This document shows positions 1 through 9,085 of a DNA stretch of 64,000 nucleotides, piece by piece. A program made the position numbers and the translations under genes. The notes below the pieces were generated by a model. That model saw only the letters and a program-made list of their open reading frames with translations, was not told the origin of the DNA and did not search any database. The DNA comes from Lysinibacillus fusiformis (GTDB lineage Bacteria; Bacillota; Bacilli; Bacillales_A; Planococcaceae). The stretch's first letter is position 1; every line of letters starts with the position of its first letter. The stretch lies in assembly GCF_003049525.1 (NCBI RefSeq), contig NZ_PYWL01000002.1, positions 62,001 through 126,000 on the forward strand, read 5' to 3'.

Positions 1-602
1 AGGTGAATATGGCTGAGAAGACGAATGCCCTAAATGCTTACGTGACAGGGATAGGTAGCAATTCAAGAATTGTTCTTTGGGATACTACATTAAACAGACT
101 AACAGATAATGAAATTTTGTTTATTATGGCGCATGAAATGGGACATTATGTTGAAAAGCATATTTATTTTGGCATTGCAGGCTATCTTTTACTCTCTTTA
201 GCTGGTTTATGGCTAACAGCTAAAATTATGCGACGCTTCGTTACACGATATGGACAGGTATTCAAAATTAATAAAATTAGTAATATTAGCTCCTACCCAT
301 TATTTTTACTAATTACCTCCATATTATTATTTGCTTCCAATCCCGTTTCTAATTACGTATCCAGATACCAGGAATCAAGGGCAGATCAATATGCGATTGA
401 CTTGATGAATGATCGCAAGGCGGCTGTAACGGCATTTCAAAAGCTAACGATTTCGGGCTTAAGCGAGGTCAACCCACCGCTTTTGGTGAAATGGTTCCGT
501 TATACGCATCCTCCAATGCTAGAGCGTATTAATAACGTTGCTGATAAGGGCGAGTACAAACAAGAGGGTCCTTTAAAGGAAGAACAGAAGAAAAATAAGT
601 AA
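1..602 (+). CDS. M48 family zinc metalloprotease, C-terminal part (5' end outside window)
   Basis: This is the C-terminal half of a membrane-bound zinc protease of the M48 (Ste24/HtpX-like) family, which cleaves membrane or misfolded proteins at the inner membrane. The reading frame is open to the window edge, so the true start lies upstream. Counting from the first GTG in frame (base 3), the zinc motif HEMGH is at residues 44-48, and the downstream ESRAD at 124-128 supplies the usual third metal ligand. Two hydrophobic segments at about 53-76 and 98-112 fit the membrane core. The tail is Lys/Glu-rich. A full-length member would be about 400 residues. The family call is firm; the substrate is unknown. 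Confidence 0.85.
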   Translation, partial: VNMAEKTNALNAYVTGIGSNSRIVLWDTTLNRLTDNEILFIMAHEMGHYVEKHIYFGIAGYLLLSLAGLWLTAKIMRRFVTRYGQVFKINKISNISSYPLFLLITSILLFASNPVSNYVSRYQESRADQYAIDLMNDRKAAVTAFQKLTISGLSEVNPPLLVKWFRYTHPPMLERINNVADKGEYKQEGPLKEEQKKNK

Positions 603-681
603 ATATGTTTTCCCAGTAAGTAAGTTGGGTAGTCTATGGAAAAGATGTATCAAAATTTGGTCGTTTATAGGGGACATCAAC

Positions 682-1500
682 ATGCGTAATGTGATTATTA
701 TTACATTTTCTTCCATTTTAGTGGCCTTTGCTTATAATTTTTTGTTAATTCCTCATGAAATTTTAAGTGGGGGATTAAGCGGTATTGCCATTATGCTTGG
801 GATTATTACTCCGCTGAATACCGGGGTGCTAAACCTACTACTGAACTTGCCCTTGCTTATTTTAGGTGTGATGAAGCTTGGGAAACGATTTATTAGCTAT
901 ACGATTTTATCGGTGGCTGTTTTATCAGTGAGTTTATATATTATTCCGATTTACAAGGCGACACAAGAGCCCATTCTTGCTTCCTTATTTGGTGGAGTCA
1001 TCGTAGGTGTTGCCATGGGATTGATTTTCCGAGCAGCAGGCTCCTCTGGGGGCTTCGATATTATTGCCATGCTTTTAAGCCGTAAACGTGATTTTCCGCT
1101 TGGTACTTTAATTGCTGCTATGAATGGTATCGTAGTGGCAGCTTCAGGCTTTGTCTTTAGTTGGGATGCAGCGCTATTAACGCTTGTTTCCATTTATGCA
1201 ACCGGAAAAGTAGTGGACACGATTCATACAAGTCATATTAAATTAACCCTTATGATTATTACGAATAAAGGCGAAGAGGTTAAACAGCAATTATTAGAAA
1301 AACTTCATCGTGGGGTAACGATCATCGATGCGAAAGGAGCCTATTCTGGCGAAGGCCGTCAAGTATTAATTACGGTTATTACACGCTATCAACTGGCTGA
1401 TGTGAAAAGTACGATTAAAGAAACCGATCCTAAGTCGTTTGTGAATATTTTGCAAACAACCGAGGTGATGGGGATGTTTGATCGTGGTACAAGTAAATAA
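682..1500 (+). CDS. YitT family membrane protein (DUF2179 C-terminus)
   Basis: This is a 272-residue integral membrane protein of the YitT family. Several hydrophobic segments cover roughly residues 5-185 and include the Gly-rich stretch LSGGLSGIAIMLG and a later GSSGGFDIIAML. A soluble C-terminal domain of about 80 residues follows, of DUF2179 type, with the YSGEGRQVLITVITR strand. The molecular role is not known; these proteins are often annotated as putative transporters. The frame is open from a TTG at 625, but I chose ATG 682 because AGGGGAC lies 8 bases upstream and family members begin at this point. A strong hairpin follows the stop. Confidence 0.85.
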   Translation: MRNVIIITFSSILVAFAYNFLLIPHEILSGGLSGIAIMLGIITPLNTGVLNLLLNLPLLILGVMKLGKRFISYTILSVAVLSVSLYIIPIYKATQEPILASLFGGVIVGVAMGLIFRAAGSSGGFDIIAMLLSRKRDFPLGTLIAAMNGIVVAASGFVFSWDAALLTLVSIYATGKVVDTIHTSHIKLTLMIITNKGEEVKQQLLEKLHRGVTIIDAKGAYSGEGRQVLITVITRYQLADVKSTIKETDPKSFVNILQTTEVMGMFDRGTSK

Positions 1501-1510
1501 CGCTATCCTC

Positions 1511-1558
1511 AACACATGTTTTCGATTATACTTACTATAATCGAACGTGTGTTTTTGT
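1511..1558 (+). terminator. Intrinsic terminator after the yitT-like gene
   Basis: TTCGATTATA and TATAATCGAA form a perfect 10-bp stem around the loop CTTAC. It is extended by an imperfect outer ACACA/TGTGT stem and followed by a T-rich run. Confidence 0.8.
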
Positions 1559-1596
1559 TTTAGGGGTAACTAGTTAATGTTGAAAGGGGAATGGAA

Positions 1597-1971
1597 ATGG
1601 AAAAGGAAACGATTCATGCAAATTGTCTTCAGCTGCAAGGAACAACGTATGACTATAAGGAAGAATGGCAAGCAGATCGCTATCTTATAGGTGGGAAGAT
1701 GTATGCCATGATTGGAGGAAATGCCACAGGTCGGCCAGTGCTAACGTTAAAATGTGAACCTGCGCGAGCAGAGGAATTACGAGAAGCCTATACCAGCATT
1801 ATACCTGGCTACTATATGAATAAAACGCATTGGAACTCCATTTATATGGATGCTGAAGATGTTCCGATGGATTTGGTAGAGAAACTTATTAAGCATTCGT
1901 ATGAACTTGTTTTCAGTAAATTAACGAAAAAAGCACAGCAGGAAATTTGCCTATTGGAAGCAAAACAATAA
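1597..1971 (+). CDS. MmcQ/YjbR family protein
   Basis: This is a 124-residue soluble protein of the MmcQ/YjbR family (CyaY-like fold, proposed DNA binding). The features used are a strand-rich first half with the RYLIGGKMYAMIGG region, LTLKCEP, and the family's late signature near residue 85 (PGYYMNKTHWNSIYMD), followed by a helical end. ATG 1597 was chosen over ATG 1591 because AAAGGGGA lies 7 bases upstream of it. The biochemical role is unknown. The gene converges on the minus-strand GIY-YIG gene, with a hairpin between them. Confidence 0.75.
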   Translation: MEKETIHANCLQLQGTTYDYKEEWQADRYLIGGKMYAMIGGNATGRPVLTLKCEPARAEELREAYTSIIPGYYMNKTHWNSIYMDAEDVPMDLVEKLIKHSYELVFSKLTKKAQQEICLLEAKQ

Positions 1972-1994
1972 CAAGACTTATATGAGTAAGGGAT

Positions 1995-2027
1995 AGCGCA
2001 TCTACCTTTATTATTGGTAAATGCGCT
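1995..2027. terminator. Hairpin between convergent genes
   Basis: AGCGCAT and ATGCGCT pair, with inner ACC/GGT, between the MmcQ-like gene and the GIY-YIG gene. There is no clear T tract on either side, so termination is plausible but weak. Confidence 0.4.
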
Positions 2028-2036
2028 CATCTTTGA

Positions 2037-2378
2037 TCAATTATAACCGCGCTCACCATAAGGATTTAGCGTATCGAGCCATTTTTGCTCTAGCTTTTCA
2101 AGCTCTTTTTTGGCATCGAAATAACCCTCTTCCTTCTTCTTTAAATACTCAACGATTTTCACCTCGAAAGCTTCTTGACCAAATGAATTATAGTCCGCTT
2201 GAAGCTCCTTGTTCGTATGTGTATTCGTTTTGAGCATAAACTGAAAACCATTTAAACGCTTCAAATTATTAAAGCTACCGACAAATACTTTATCTGTTTG
2301 TGTATTCGTCATAGTAAAAACGCCCGCTTCAATTTTCATGTCCTTATACATTTCTTTTAGTTCTTTTTTATGATCCAT
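2037..2378 (-). CDS. GIY-YIG nuclease family protein (short)
   Basis: This 113-residue protein resembles the short GIY-YIG proteins of Bacillales. The core begins with AGVFTMTNTQTDKVFVGSFN, where the classical GIY...YIG is degraded to GVF...FVG, and an Arg-containing helix (NLKRLNGF) follows. The altered core residues make nuclease activity doubtful. It lies 17 bases downstream of the DUF2087 regulator gene on the same strand and is probably cotranscribed with it. No substrate can be inferred. Confidence 0.6.
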   Translation of the reverse strand: MDHKKELKEMYKDMKIEAGVFTMTNTQTDKVFVGSFNNLKRLNGFQFMLKTNTHTNKELQADYNSFGQEAFEVKIVEYLKKKEEGYFDAKKELEKLEQKWLDTLNPYGERGYN

Positions 2379-2395
2379 TTTAATGACCTGCCTTC

Positions 2396-3151
2396 TTATT
2401 TTTTAACCCAGTAAGCACTGCCGTCAGATTGGCGGTCCAGAAAACCGTATTCAATTAAGTAGCGGCGTATATGAACATAGTCTTCATACATGGGCTTGAT
2501 GATTTCATTCAATTCTTTTTCTGTATATTGTTTTTCTTTGTCAAAAAGCATTGTGATGGCACGAAGTACTATAATTTTTTGTTTTTCACGCTTAGGAAAA
2601 CGAACTAGCTCCTTACCAACACCGTGTGGGAATAATTTCGCCAATACTTGTTGTTCTTCTGAGAGAGTGACGTTATAGCGATCGTCAACCATTGTAGCTG
2701 TTTTATGAATAGACACAAACGTATCCTCCTTTCGATCTTGTTCCTTCAGTAATTCCATCATTACTAACAACGTCTTGGCTTGACGTTCTTTTTCCTTTAA
2801 AGCAAAGCGGTGATGACGAATAGTCGTGGCACTGCCAATTTCTAATTCCTTTTTTATTTCCTGATCTGATTTACCTTCATAAAATAAGCCTAAAATATGA
2901 CTTTGATGCTCAGTTAAGCCGGTCATTTTTTTATTGAGACCATTTAAGTAATGAAAAACAGACTGGTGTGTAATCGTAATATGATGCTGCATCATTTTTT
3001 CGGCTTCATACAGTAAGCCGTCGTAAGGGTAAATAATTCCTTTTTCTATTTCTTCTCCACATAGTAGACAAGTGAAATGTGTCTCATCGTCGATATAACC
3101 CTTTTTTAGATTATCGATAGGCGCTTGCCAAAATAGTTCATTTACATCCAT
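2396..3151 (-). CDS. DUF2087 transcriptional regulator with zinc-finger-like N-terminus and LuxR-type HTH
   Basis: This is a 251-residue probable transcriptional regulator. Residues about 27-62 contain a CxxC (CLLC) and a later His-rich stretch (MMQHHITITHQ), suggesting a zinc-binding module. Residues about 77-110 resemble a LuxR-type helix-turn-helix (LTEHQSHILGLFYEGKSDQE). The C-terminal ~80 residues are a DUF2087 domain (KLFPHGVGKELVRFPKREKQ ... RRYLIEYGFLDR). GGAGG is well placed before ATG 3151. Targets are unknown; the GIY-YIG gene downstream is the likely operon partner. Confidence 0.75.
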   Translation of the reverse strand: MDVNELFWQAPIDNLKKGYIDDETHFTCLLCGEEIEKGIIYPYDGLLYEAEKMMQHHITITHQSVFHYLNGLNKKMTGLTEHQSHILGLFYEGKSDQEIKKELEIGSATTIRHHRFALKEKERQAKTLLVMMELLKEQDRKEDTFVSIHKTATMVDDRYNVTLSEEQQVLAKLFPHGVGKELVRFPKREKQKIIVLRAITMLFDKEKQYTEKELNEIIKPMYEDYVHIRRYLIEYGFLDRQSDGSAYWVKK

Positions 3152-3235
3152 TAGGAATCCTCCGATAAAAACAAACGATTTTTATTTTTGTTTGCTTATT
3201 TATTATTAAAATAACAAATTGTTTATGATAAAGCA

Positions 3236-3267
3236 ATAAAAAACACATCGTTTTCTAAACGATGTGT
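3236..3267 (-). terminator. Terminator of the LytTR/ABC operon
   Basis: ACACATCGTTT pairs with AAACGATGTGT. Read on the minus strand the stem is followed by a run of six T, just past the permease stop codon. Confidence 0.8.
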
Positions 3268-3285
3268 AAAAACGTTGGCAACTAT

Positions 3286-4161
3286 TTATTTATATTTTCT
3301 TTTAAACAAAAGGAAGGAGGCGATCGCTAGGACGAGGATTGTACCAATGATAATGATGATGCTCGTTGAGGCACTAAGGGTATTACCATGAAGCTCGTAG
3401 ACAATACCATAATTAATTTTGTAGTCATTCACATAGGAGACCGGTGTACCCTCAAAGACATTGGCAATGGAGCTTTCCATAAATGTGTTTCGTAAGAGTA
3501 ATGTAGTATGACTAACTGGGAAATACATAATTAAATTTTGTGCAAAGCTTGGTAGAGCACCGAGTGGGACATAAACACCGCATAAAAATCCGAGTAGTGT
3601 ACCGACAATAGTTCCTAATGTTGAGAAGGCATTTTGTGTCGACACAAACAAGGAAAGAAATAGATTCAAGACACTTGCGAGTAAGACAGATAATAAGATA
3701 ATGCCAAGTACTTGAACAAAATGTGCAAGGCTTAAAAGCTTACCGCCTGTTGCTACGATAAAAATTTCACAGCCAATTAATGCGATAAAGGAAAAAATAC
3801 AGCCAATTATTAATGCATTGAGTACATAGCTCATTTGTATTGTGGCGCGGGAAAGAGGGGCGGTTAAAAAATCGGCCATTGCCTTTGATTCCTGATCCTT
3901 TATGGCGATACCGTATGCACTAAGTGTTGACGAAACGGCAATCATCGATAGTAACCCTGCTACAACCCATTCGTTCACCATGGTAATCACTTCAGGTGTG
4001 GCTTCCGTGATTCGTTCAATTGCATCTACCTGCATTTTTTGGAGGAATAAGGCGTAAAGCACGATGACTATAATCACCGATAGTAGAGAGAAGAACACTT
4101 GTGTTTTATCTCGTCTAAATACTTTACTATTTCGTTGTACTAAGCTCATTAAGGCTTCCAT
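3286..4161 (-). CDS. ABC-2 type transporter permease
   Basis: This 291-residue protein is the membrane half of an ABC exporter. It has an N-terminal membrane segment near residues 20-40, then five hydrophobic segments from about 65 to 285, including the family's conserved region VYVPLGALPSFAQNLIMYFP before the last extracytoplasmic loop. Its ATG shares one base with the stop region of the upstream ATPase gene, which indicates translational coupling. With the ATPase, DUF3021 and LytTR genes it forms a four-gene operon of a kind common in Firmicutes. The exported substrate (drug, peptide or lipid) is not known. Confidence 0.85.
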   Translation of the reverse strand: MEALMSLVQRNSKVFRRDKTQVFFSLLSVIIVIVLYALFLQKMQVDAIERITEATPEVITMVNEWVVAGLLSMIAVSSTLSAYGIAIKDQESKAMADFLTAPLSRATIQMSYVLNALIIGCIFSFIALIGCEIFIVATGGKLLSLAHFVQVLGIILLSVLLASVLNLFLSLFVSTQNAFSTLGTIVGTLLGFLCGVYVPLGALPSFAQNLIMYFPVSHTTLLLRNTFMESSIANVFEGTPVSYVNDYKINYGIVYELHGNTLSASTSIIIIIGTILVLAIASFLLFKRKYK

Positions 4162-5081
4162 TATGCAACATCCTCCTCTGCCATAATATGAAGAAAGACA
4201 TCATCCATCGTTCCTTTAATCACTTCAAAGGAGGCGATGAGTGGCTCCGCTTTCTTTAAAAGGGAGAGAGCTTGTAGAGTGGACTCTAAACGGATTGTAT
4301 AGATCTCCTGTTTCTCGGTATAGGTAATGGCGTGTTCTTCCAGCCATTTAACACCGTCTAGTGGATTATTGAAAACAACGGCCATAGAGTCATAGGCATA
4401 CTTTGTTTTCAACGCATCAGGCGTACCTTGTGCGACAATTTTTCCTTCCTTTAAAACAAGGACCTGATGGGCGACTGCCGCTTCCTCCATATAATGGGTC
4501 GTTAAAAACACAGTCATATTCGTTTCGAGTTGAAGCTGCTTGATGGCCTGCCAAACTAATTGTCGAGTTTGTGGATCTAAGCCGGTTGTAGGTTCATCTA
4601 GAAATAATATAGTTGGACGATGAATAAGTGCACGTGCAATGTCTGCTCGTCTTTTTTGACCGCCTGATAAGGTTCCATATTTTTGCTTTTCAATATCCTC
4701 TAAATGCAAATAGGAGGAAACAAATTGATAGTTTTCAGCAAGCTGTGTTTTTGATAATCCATATGTTCTGCCTCGGTGTAGAATGTTTTCCTGCACAGTT
4801 AAACGATCATCTAATAAGCTTTGCTGAAACACAACACCAATGGATTTACGGATATCTGCGTTATGATTGCTGACATCTAGTTTAAAGTTATTGATAGTGA
4901 CATTGCCGCTGGATTTTTTTAATAAAGTACAAAGGATTTCAATTGTTGTCGATTTGCCAGCACCGTTTGCTCCTAAAAAAGCAAAGAGGGTACCTCGTTC
5001 AACCGCAAATGAAATATCATTAACCGCATGATGATCACCATATTGTTTACATAAATTCTCTACTTTTATTGCGAAGGTCAT
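4161..5081 (-). CDS. ABC transporter ATP-binding protein
   Basis: This 306-residue ATPase subunit has the Walker A GANGAGKST (37-45), the signature LSGGQKRRADIARAL, the Walker B ILFLDEPTTGLDP and the switch His in LTTHYMEEA. The ~80-residue C-terminal extension with the ending GTMDDVFLHI is typical of the DrrA/NatA-type subfamily that partners ABC-2 permeases. It drives the permease encoded immediately downstream. Regulation is probably by the LytTR protein encoded at the head of the operon. Confidence 0.9.
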   Translation of the reverse strand: MTFAIKVENLCKQYGDHHAVNDISFAVERGTLFAFLGANGAGKSTTIEILCTLLKKSSGNVTINNFKLDVSNHNADIRKSIGVVFQQSLLDDRLTVQENILHRGRTYGLSKTQLAENYQFVSSYLHLEDIEKQKYGTLSGGQKRRADIARALIHRPTILFLDEPTTGLDPQTRQLVWQAIKQLQLETNMTVFLTTHYMEEAAVAHQVLVLKEGKIVAQGTPDALKTKYAYDSMAVVFNNPLDGVKWLEEHAITYTEKQEIYTIRLESTLQALSLLKKAEPLIASFEVIKGTMDDVFLHIMAEEDVA

Positions 5082-5086
5082 CCAGA

Positions 5087-5491
5087 TTATTCCTTTCTTT
5101 TTCGGATTTCTCGATTTATTTTTTCAATATCATTTAATTGAAGGATATAAAGAATACACCAAACGATGATGTAAATAACGGCTTCAGAAAGCAGCACATA
5201 TTTCACACCAGAATGCATAAACCAACCACCAAAATAGCCAGCAATTAAAACACAGATTGTCACAGCGATTAAATGCAAGAGTAGCTGCACCATAAAAGGG
5301 ATCGATTCAATCTCAAAAATACCAGATATAAGTCCGATGGCAATGCCAAGTATGGCTGCAATAACAATTTGCTCTAGTAATTCTGTGCCTGACACCATCG
5401 CATTATTTGATAGGACGCTAAATGTCACTAAGACATATGAAGAGCTAAGGGATATGAGTAGTCCGATAATCATCATGCTTACATATTTCAT
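5087..5491 (-). CDS. DUF3021 family membrane protein
   Basis: This 134-residue protein has four hydrophobic segments (about 5-25, 38-58, 70-90 and 100-122) and a short charged tail (INREIRKRKE). It belongs to the DUF3021 family, whose genes sit next to LytTR regulator genes; such membrane partners are thought to modulate their cognate LytTR factor. ATG 5491 has GGGAGGGA about 9 bases upstream, better than the earlier in-frame start. It begins directly after the LytTR stop codon. Confidence 0.8.
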   Translation of the reverse strand: MKYVSMMIIGLLISLSSSYVLVTFSVLSNNAMVSGTELLEQIVIAAILGIAIGLISGIFEIESIPFMVQLLLHLIAVTICVLIAGYFGGWFMHSGVKYVLLSEAVIYIIVWCILYILQLNDIEKINREIRKRKE

Positions 5492-5492
5492 G

Positions 5493-5942
5493 CTATAGAT
5501 CCCTCCCAATACCTAAGTGTCGCTTCAATTCTTTTATATATTTACGACTAACATGAATGGTTACATCATTTTCAAGCAGTAATTGTGTTGTACCGATTTT
5601 GCCCATTTGAATAGAGGAGATTTTATGGATATTGACAAGTGTAGATTTACTTACTCGTACAAAGTCCTTTGAAAGCTGTGCCTCTAGTTCATATAATTTT
5701 CGTTTAGACTCAAACTCTTGCTCATTCGTTTGTAAAAATACTTTGGCATCCTCTGCATAGATGGAATAAATATCAGAAATTTTTAGTAGATGAATTTCTT
5801 GTTGAAAGTACCCATCTAGCATAGTCGTTTGGGACGCTTGTAATTGCTGCATGAGTCTTTCAATTTGTTCGTTGTATTCTTTCGCATGTATATGAACCTC
5901 TGTTTCTTCAAGTTCATGGTGAATAGTCAAATGAATTTTCAT
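5493..5942 (-). CDS. LytTR family DNA-binding regulator
   Basis: This is a 149-residue transcription factor without a receiver domain. A short N-terminal region (about 1-40) is followed by a LytTR DNA-binding domain (about 45-145). The domain shows IYSIYAEDAKVFLQT, a central KLYELEAQLSKDFVRVSKST and the closing HVSRKYIKELKRHLG. It is the first gene of the operon with DUF3021 and the ABC-2 exporter, so autoregulation of the exporter is the natural inference. AAAGGAGG lies just upstream of the start, within a small palindrome (AGGAGGCCTCCT). Confidence 0.85.
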   Translation of the reverse strand: MKIHLTIHHELEETEVHIHAKEYNEQIERLMQQLQASQTTMLDGYFQQEIHLLKISDIYSIYAEDAKVFLQTNEQEFESKRKLYELEAQLSKDFVRVSKSTLVNIHKISSIQMGKIGTTQLLLENDVTIHVSRKYIKELKRHLGIGRDL

Positions 5943-6008
5943 AGGAGGCCTCCTTTATTTTCCCCTCAAAGGGAAAACGCTGAATCAGGTAATAATAATG
6001 TAGCATAG

Positions 6009-6081
6009 ATAATTTTAGCAAAGGTAAATTATTGGATAAGAGGTTCAATTTTATCGATAACAGGTTATTTTTTAACGATAG
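6009..6081. repeat. Four-unit repeat with exact 21-bp spacing (TATCGATAA-like cores)
   Basis: In the gap between the LytTR and AbrB genes, related 10-mers start at 6009 (ATAATTTTAG), 6030 (TATTGGATAA), 6051 (TTATCGATAA) and 6072 (TTAACGATAG), each exactly 21 bp apart. Two full units also share the flank AGGTT. The period and the GATA-containing core match those of the larger array at 41723-42067. Confidence 0.6.
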
Positions 6082-6166
6082 CAAACCATATAAAAGTCGC
6101 TTCAATAGAAAAAAAGGTTAAGAAACGTCATAATATAGTTATCTAGTGTTGTAAGGGGTTGCTAGT

Positions 6167-7195
6167 ATGTTTGTTTTTGGTAGGCATATGTTGATTACAT
6201 TATGCATTGGCCTCATAGGTGCTGTCGTTTTTCAACTACTTCATATACCAATGCCTTGGTTGCTAGGCGCTATTACAGCTGTACTTATCGTGCAATTGTC
6301 GACCAATGTACAATTGAGATGGCACTCTTCCTTCCGTAATTTTGGCTTAATCGTAGCAGGGTATTCTATCGGCTTTGCCTTTACTCCAGAAGCGGTGCAG
6401 GATATTAAGCTTTTTTTAGGGAGTATTGTCGTTATAAATGTGATTTTTATATTATTATTTTTTGGTGTCAGTTATTTAGTAGCCAAACGTACAGATTTGG
6501 ATTTTGCAACGGCATTGACATGCTGTGTACCTGGTGGCATGGCACAGGTTGTGGCTTTTGCTGAGGAGCAAGGCGATATGGATATGGTGGTCATTACATT
6601 CTTTCAAATCCTCCGTGTTCTTTTAATCGTCGGCTTTGTCCCGCTAATGTTGACAGATGTTGGTGGAAACAGCACTATGAACAACGGAATGTATACATGG
6701 GGCCTTATCGGTATACTAATTGTTTGTGGCTTAGCAGGATGGATTGCTCAAAAGCTTAAAATTCCAACAGGTTATATGCTCGGCCCAGTATTTTTATTGA
6801 TGGGTATTAATATGGTGGGGATAGAAGTGCCTAGAATACCCATATCTCTTCTACATATTGCTCAATTGATGGTTGGAATCCATATCGGGTTATTGTTGAA
6901 AAAAGAAGATTTACATTTATCAAAGAGGCATATTTTTTATGCATTTGTATCAGCTGGCATTTATATAGGAGCAGCGTATGGCTTAACATTTTTAATGAAA
7001 AGTTTATACAGTCTCGACTTTAAGACAGGCTTTTTAAGTATTGTGCCTGGGGGACTTGATCAAATGGGGATTATTGCGGCTTCTGTACATGCCAATGTGA
7101 CAATCGTCACAGCTTTTCAACTCTTCCGAATCCTAGTGATTTCAATTTTCCTTGTGCCTGTGGTCAAAATGTTTGTAAAAAAAGTGAAAACATGA
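6167..7195 (+). CDS. AbrB family membrane protein (ammonia monooxygenase-like/AbrB duplication family)
   Basis: This 342-residue polytopic membrane protein has about ten hydrophobic segments and an internal duplication. Each half carries the signature of the family: MPWLLGAITAVL with TCCVPGGMAQVV in the first, and PTGYMLGPVFLL with LSIVPGGLDQMG in the second. It is unrelated to the DNA-binding AbrB of B. subtilis despite the family name. The function is uncertain, with a transport or envelope role proposed for the family. AAGGGG precedes ATG 6167. A terminator overlaps the stop codon. Confidence 0.8.
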   Translation: MFVFGRHMLITLCIGLIGAVVFQLLHIPMPWLLGAITAVLIVQLSTNVQLRWHSSFRNFGLIVAGYSIGFAFTPEAVQDIKLFLGSIVVINVIFILLFFGVSYLVAKRTDLDFATALTCCVPGGMAQVVAFAEEQGDMDMVVITFFQILRVLLIVGFVPLMLTDVGGNSTMNNGMYTWGLIGILIVCGLAGWIAQKLKIPTGYMLGPVFLLMGINMVGIEVPRIPISLLHIAQLMVGIHIGLLLKKEDLHLSKRHIFYAFVSAGIYIGAAYGLTFLMKSLYSLDFKTGFLSIVPGGLDQMGIIAASVHANVTIVTAFQLFRILVISIFLVPVVKMFVKKVKT

Positions 7196-7229
7196 GGGAT
7201 AGTGATCAACTAATCCCTCATGTTTTTTT
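7190..7229. terminator. Terminator between convergent abrB-like and chemoreceptor genes
   Basis: ACATGAGGGAT and ATCCCTCATGT form a perfect 11-bp stem followed by seven T on the plus strand. The TGA stop of the plus-strand gene lies inside the left arm. Confidence 0.85.
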
Positions 7230-7239
7230 GCTGGTCGAT

Positions 7240-8934
7240 TTAATATTTAAATTGATGGATTAAATCTTGCAATGTTTCGGCATTCGCTGTTAGCTGTGAC
7301 GCTGCCTGATTAATATCATCCATTGATAGAAGATTCGTTTCAGCAATTTGTGTGACGATTTTTGATTGTTCACGTGCATCCATAGCAATTTCAGCCATAA
7401 TCTGTGTTGAAGCATTCGCCTGTTCAATTCTTGCATACAGCTCTTCGGCAATGCCTGACACCTCTTGAATTTTGAGTGTCACAAGTGACACCTTTGTAGT
7501 AATATCTGCAAAAGCCTTGCTAGTTGTGTAGACCACCTCAGCGCTTGTAGTGGCCTCTTGTTTACTTTGCTGCATATACACCCGTGCTTCCTTAGACAGT
7601 TGTTGCATCGTGTGAATCGTCTCTGTAATTTCTGCTGCGGAGATTTTGGATTGTTCGGCAAGCTTCCGAACCTCTTCTGCAACCACTGCGAAGCCCTTGC
7701 CATGTTCGCCCGCACGAGCCGCCTCGATCGATGCATTGAGGGCTAATAAATTCGTTTGATCAGCGATGGCATGAATGACCTCCACAATCTCATCTATTTT
7801 ATTGGCATGTGTATCAAGTGCTGCAATGGCTTCTGCACTTTCCTGAACGGCATTGGTCATAGCACGCATTTGAAACTGCATATTATGTGCGGCATCCTCA
7901 CCATGCTTGGCCGTATCGAAGGCATCCGACGCATAGGAAGATACCTCACTATTAGTTTCTGTAACTAGTTGAATTCCACCAGCAATATCTTCCATCGCTT
8001 CGGCATTCTCATGAGCACTATGCTTTTGAGTACTTGCACCACTTGCAAGCTCCTGCATATTGGCTGTTAATTGCTCCGTTGTTGTCGTGGTGGAACCTGC
8101 CGTTGCAGATAATTCCAGTGAGGATGCAGACACTTGATTGGCTGTTGCATCTACTTGTTGCATCATACTACGTAAAGTTGCCAGCATGGCATTAAACGAC
8201 TCTGCCACATGGCCGATTTCATCCTTTGATTGCACTAGTAGCTGCTGCGTTAAATCACCTTTCCCAGCAGAGATCGTTTCTAGCTGGATGTTTAATTGCT
8301 TTAAAGGTCTGACAATGCCACGAATAAAGAGCATACCTGCAATGACTGCAATAAGGGCTGAGATGACAGCGATAATTCCAGTCTTTAATAACATCTTTTG
8401 TGCGACTACATCAATATCAGCGGAAGGTACCCCAGCAAAGAACATGCCAATCGTTTCGCCGTTTTTATTTTTAATGGGCTCGTATTTTGTAAAATAGGGG
8501 TTGCCTAGCACTTCGGCAGTACCCGTGTACGTTTTCCCTTGCTGTAAAACAGTGTCAGCTACTTTTGGGTCGACCGTTGTTCCAATAGCACGTTGTCCAT
8601 CTATGACAATATTTGTATTAATTCTCGTTTCTCCAGCGAAAATTGTAATGGCAGCCTGTGATAATTCTCCTAAAGTATCAATAAGTGCCGTTTCATTGGC
8701 TACGTTTACATTGCCTTTGTAAAGCTCACCATTTTTTAATTGCCATTCACCAGGTAATGTTTGGTCGAGGTTAAGTATACTTAAATCTAAAATTTGATGG
8801 AGCCTTGTATTGTACTCATCTCGTAATGTTTTTTTCATTTCGGTTGTGTTCATAAGACCTATAGCAATGAGTACAAATCCAATAATAACCACAATTAATA
8901 AGCTCATTTTCTTTTGCATACTTAGCTTTTTCAT
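7240..8934 (-). CDS. Methyl-accepting chemotaxis protein with single Cache sensor
   Basis: This is a 564-residue transmembrane chemoreceptor. TM1 is at about residues 8-28, and an extracytoplasmic Cache-like sensor of about 150 residues follows ([32 protein letters not shown]). TM2 is at about 183-205 and is followed by a HAMP domain ([19 protein letters not shown]). The cytoplasmic signalling region has the hairpin tip [20 protein letters not shown] and the adjacent [15 protein letters not shown]. It would report an external small molecule, often a carboxylate or amino acid in this class, to CheA/CheW. ATG 8934 was chosen for GGAGGGA upstream. The ligand cannot be read from the sequence. Confidence 0.9.
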   Translation of the reverse strand: MKKLSMQKKMSLLIVVIIGFVLIAIGLMNTTEMKKTLRDEYNTRLHQILDLSILNLDQTLPGEWQLKNGELYKGNVNVANETALIDTLGELSQAAITIFAGETRINTNIVIDGQRAIGTTVDPKVADTVLQQGKTYTGTAEVLGNPYFTKYEPIKNKNGETIGMFFAGVPSADIDVVAQKMLLKTGIIAVISALIAVIAGMLFIRGIVRPLKQLNIQLETISAGKGDLTQQLLVQSKDEIGHVAESFNAMLATLRSMMQQVDATANQVSASSLELSATAGSTTTTTEQLTANMQELASGASTQKHSAHENAEAMEDIAGGIQLVTETNSEVSSYASDAFDTAKHGEDAAHNMQFQMRAMTNAVQESAEAIAALDTHANKIDEIVEVIHAIADQTNLLALNASIEAARAGEHGKGFAVVAEEVRKLAEQSKISAAEITETIHTMQQLSKEARVYMQQSKQEATTSAEVVYTTSKAFADITTKVSLVTLKIQEVSGIAEELYARIEQANASTQIMAEIAMDAREQSKIVTQIAETNLLSMDDINQAASQLTANAETLQDLIHQFKY

Positions 8935-9085
8935 GAAATGTCCCTCCACATTCTCCGTAAAAAACCCTACTACCAATCGCCTAAATATTGATATAATTTG
9001 GGAAAAAATTTCTATTTTTTATTAGTATATAACTAGTGTGCCAGTTTGTATATTTATAAAATAAAATGATTGTTCATTTATCCCC

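Noticed and set aside
5914..6105. A 63-codon minus-strand frame upstream of the LytTR gene (LLSxKxN repeats)
   Set aside because: It is a by-product of the 21-bp repeat at 6009-6081 and lacks a ribosome binding site.
8138..9025. Three long plus-strand frames opposite the chemoreceptor gene
   Set aside because: They are antisense shadows of a gene with clear Cache, HAMP and signalling motifs, and have no ribosome binding sites.
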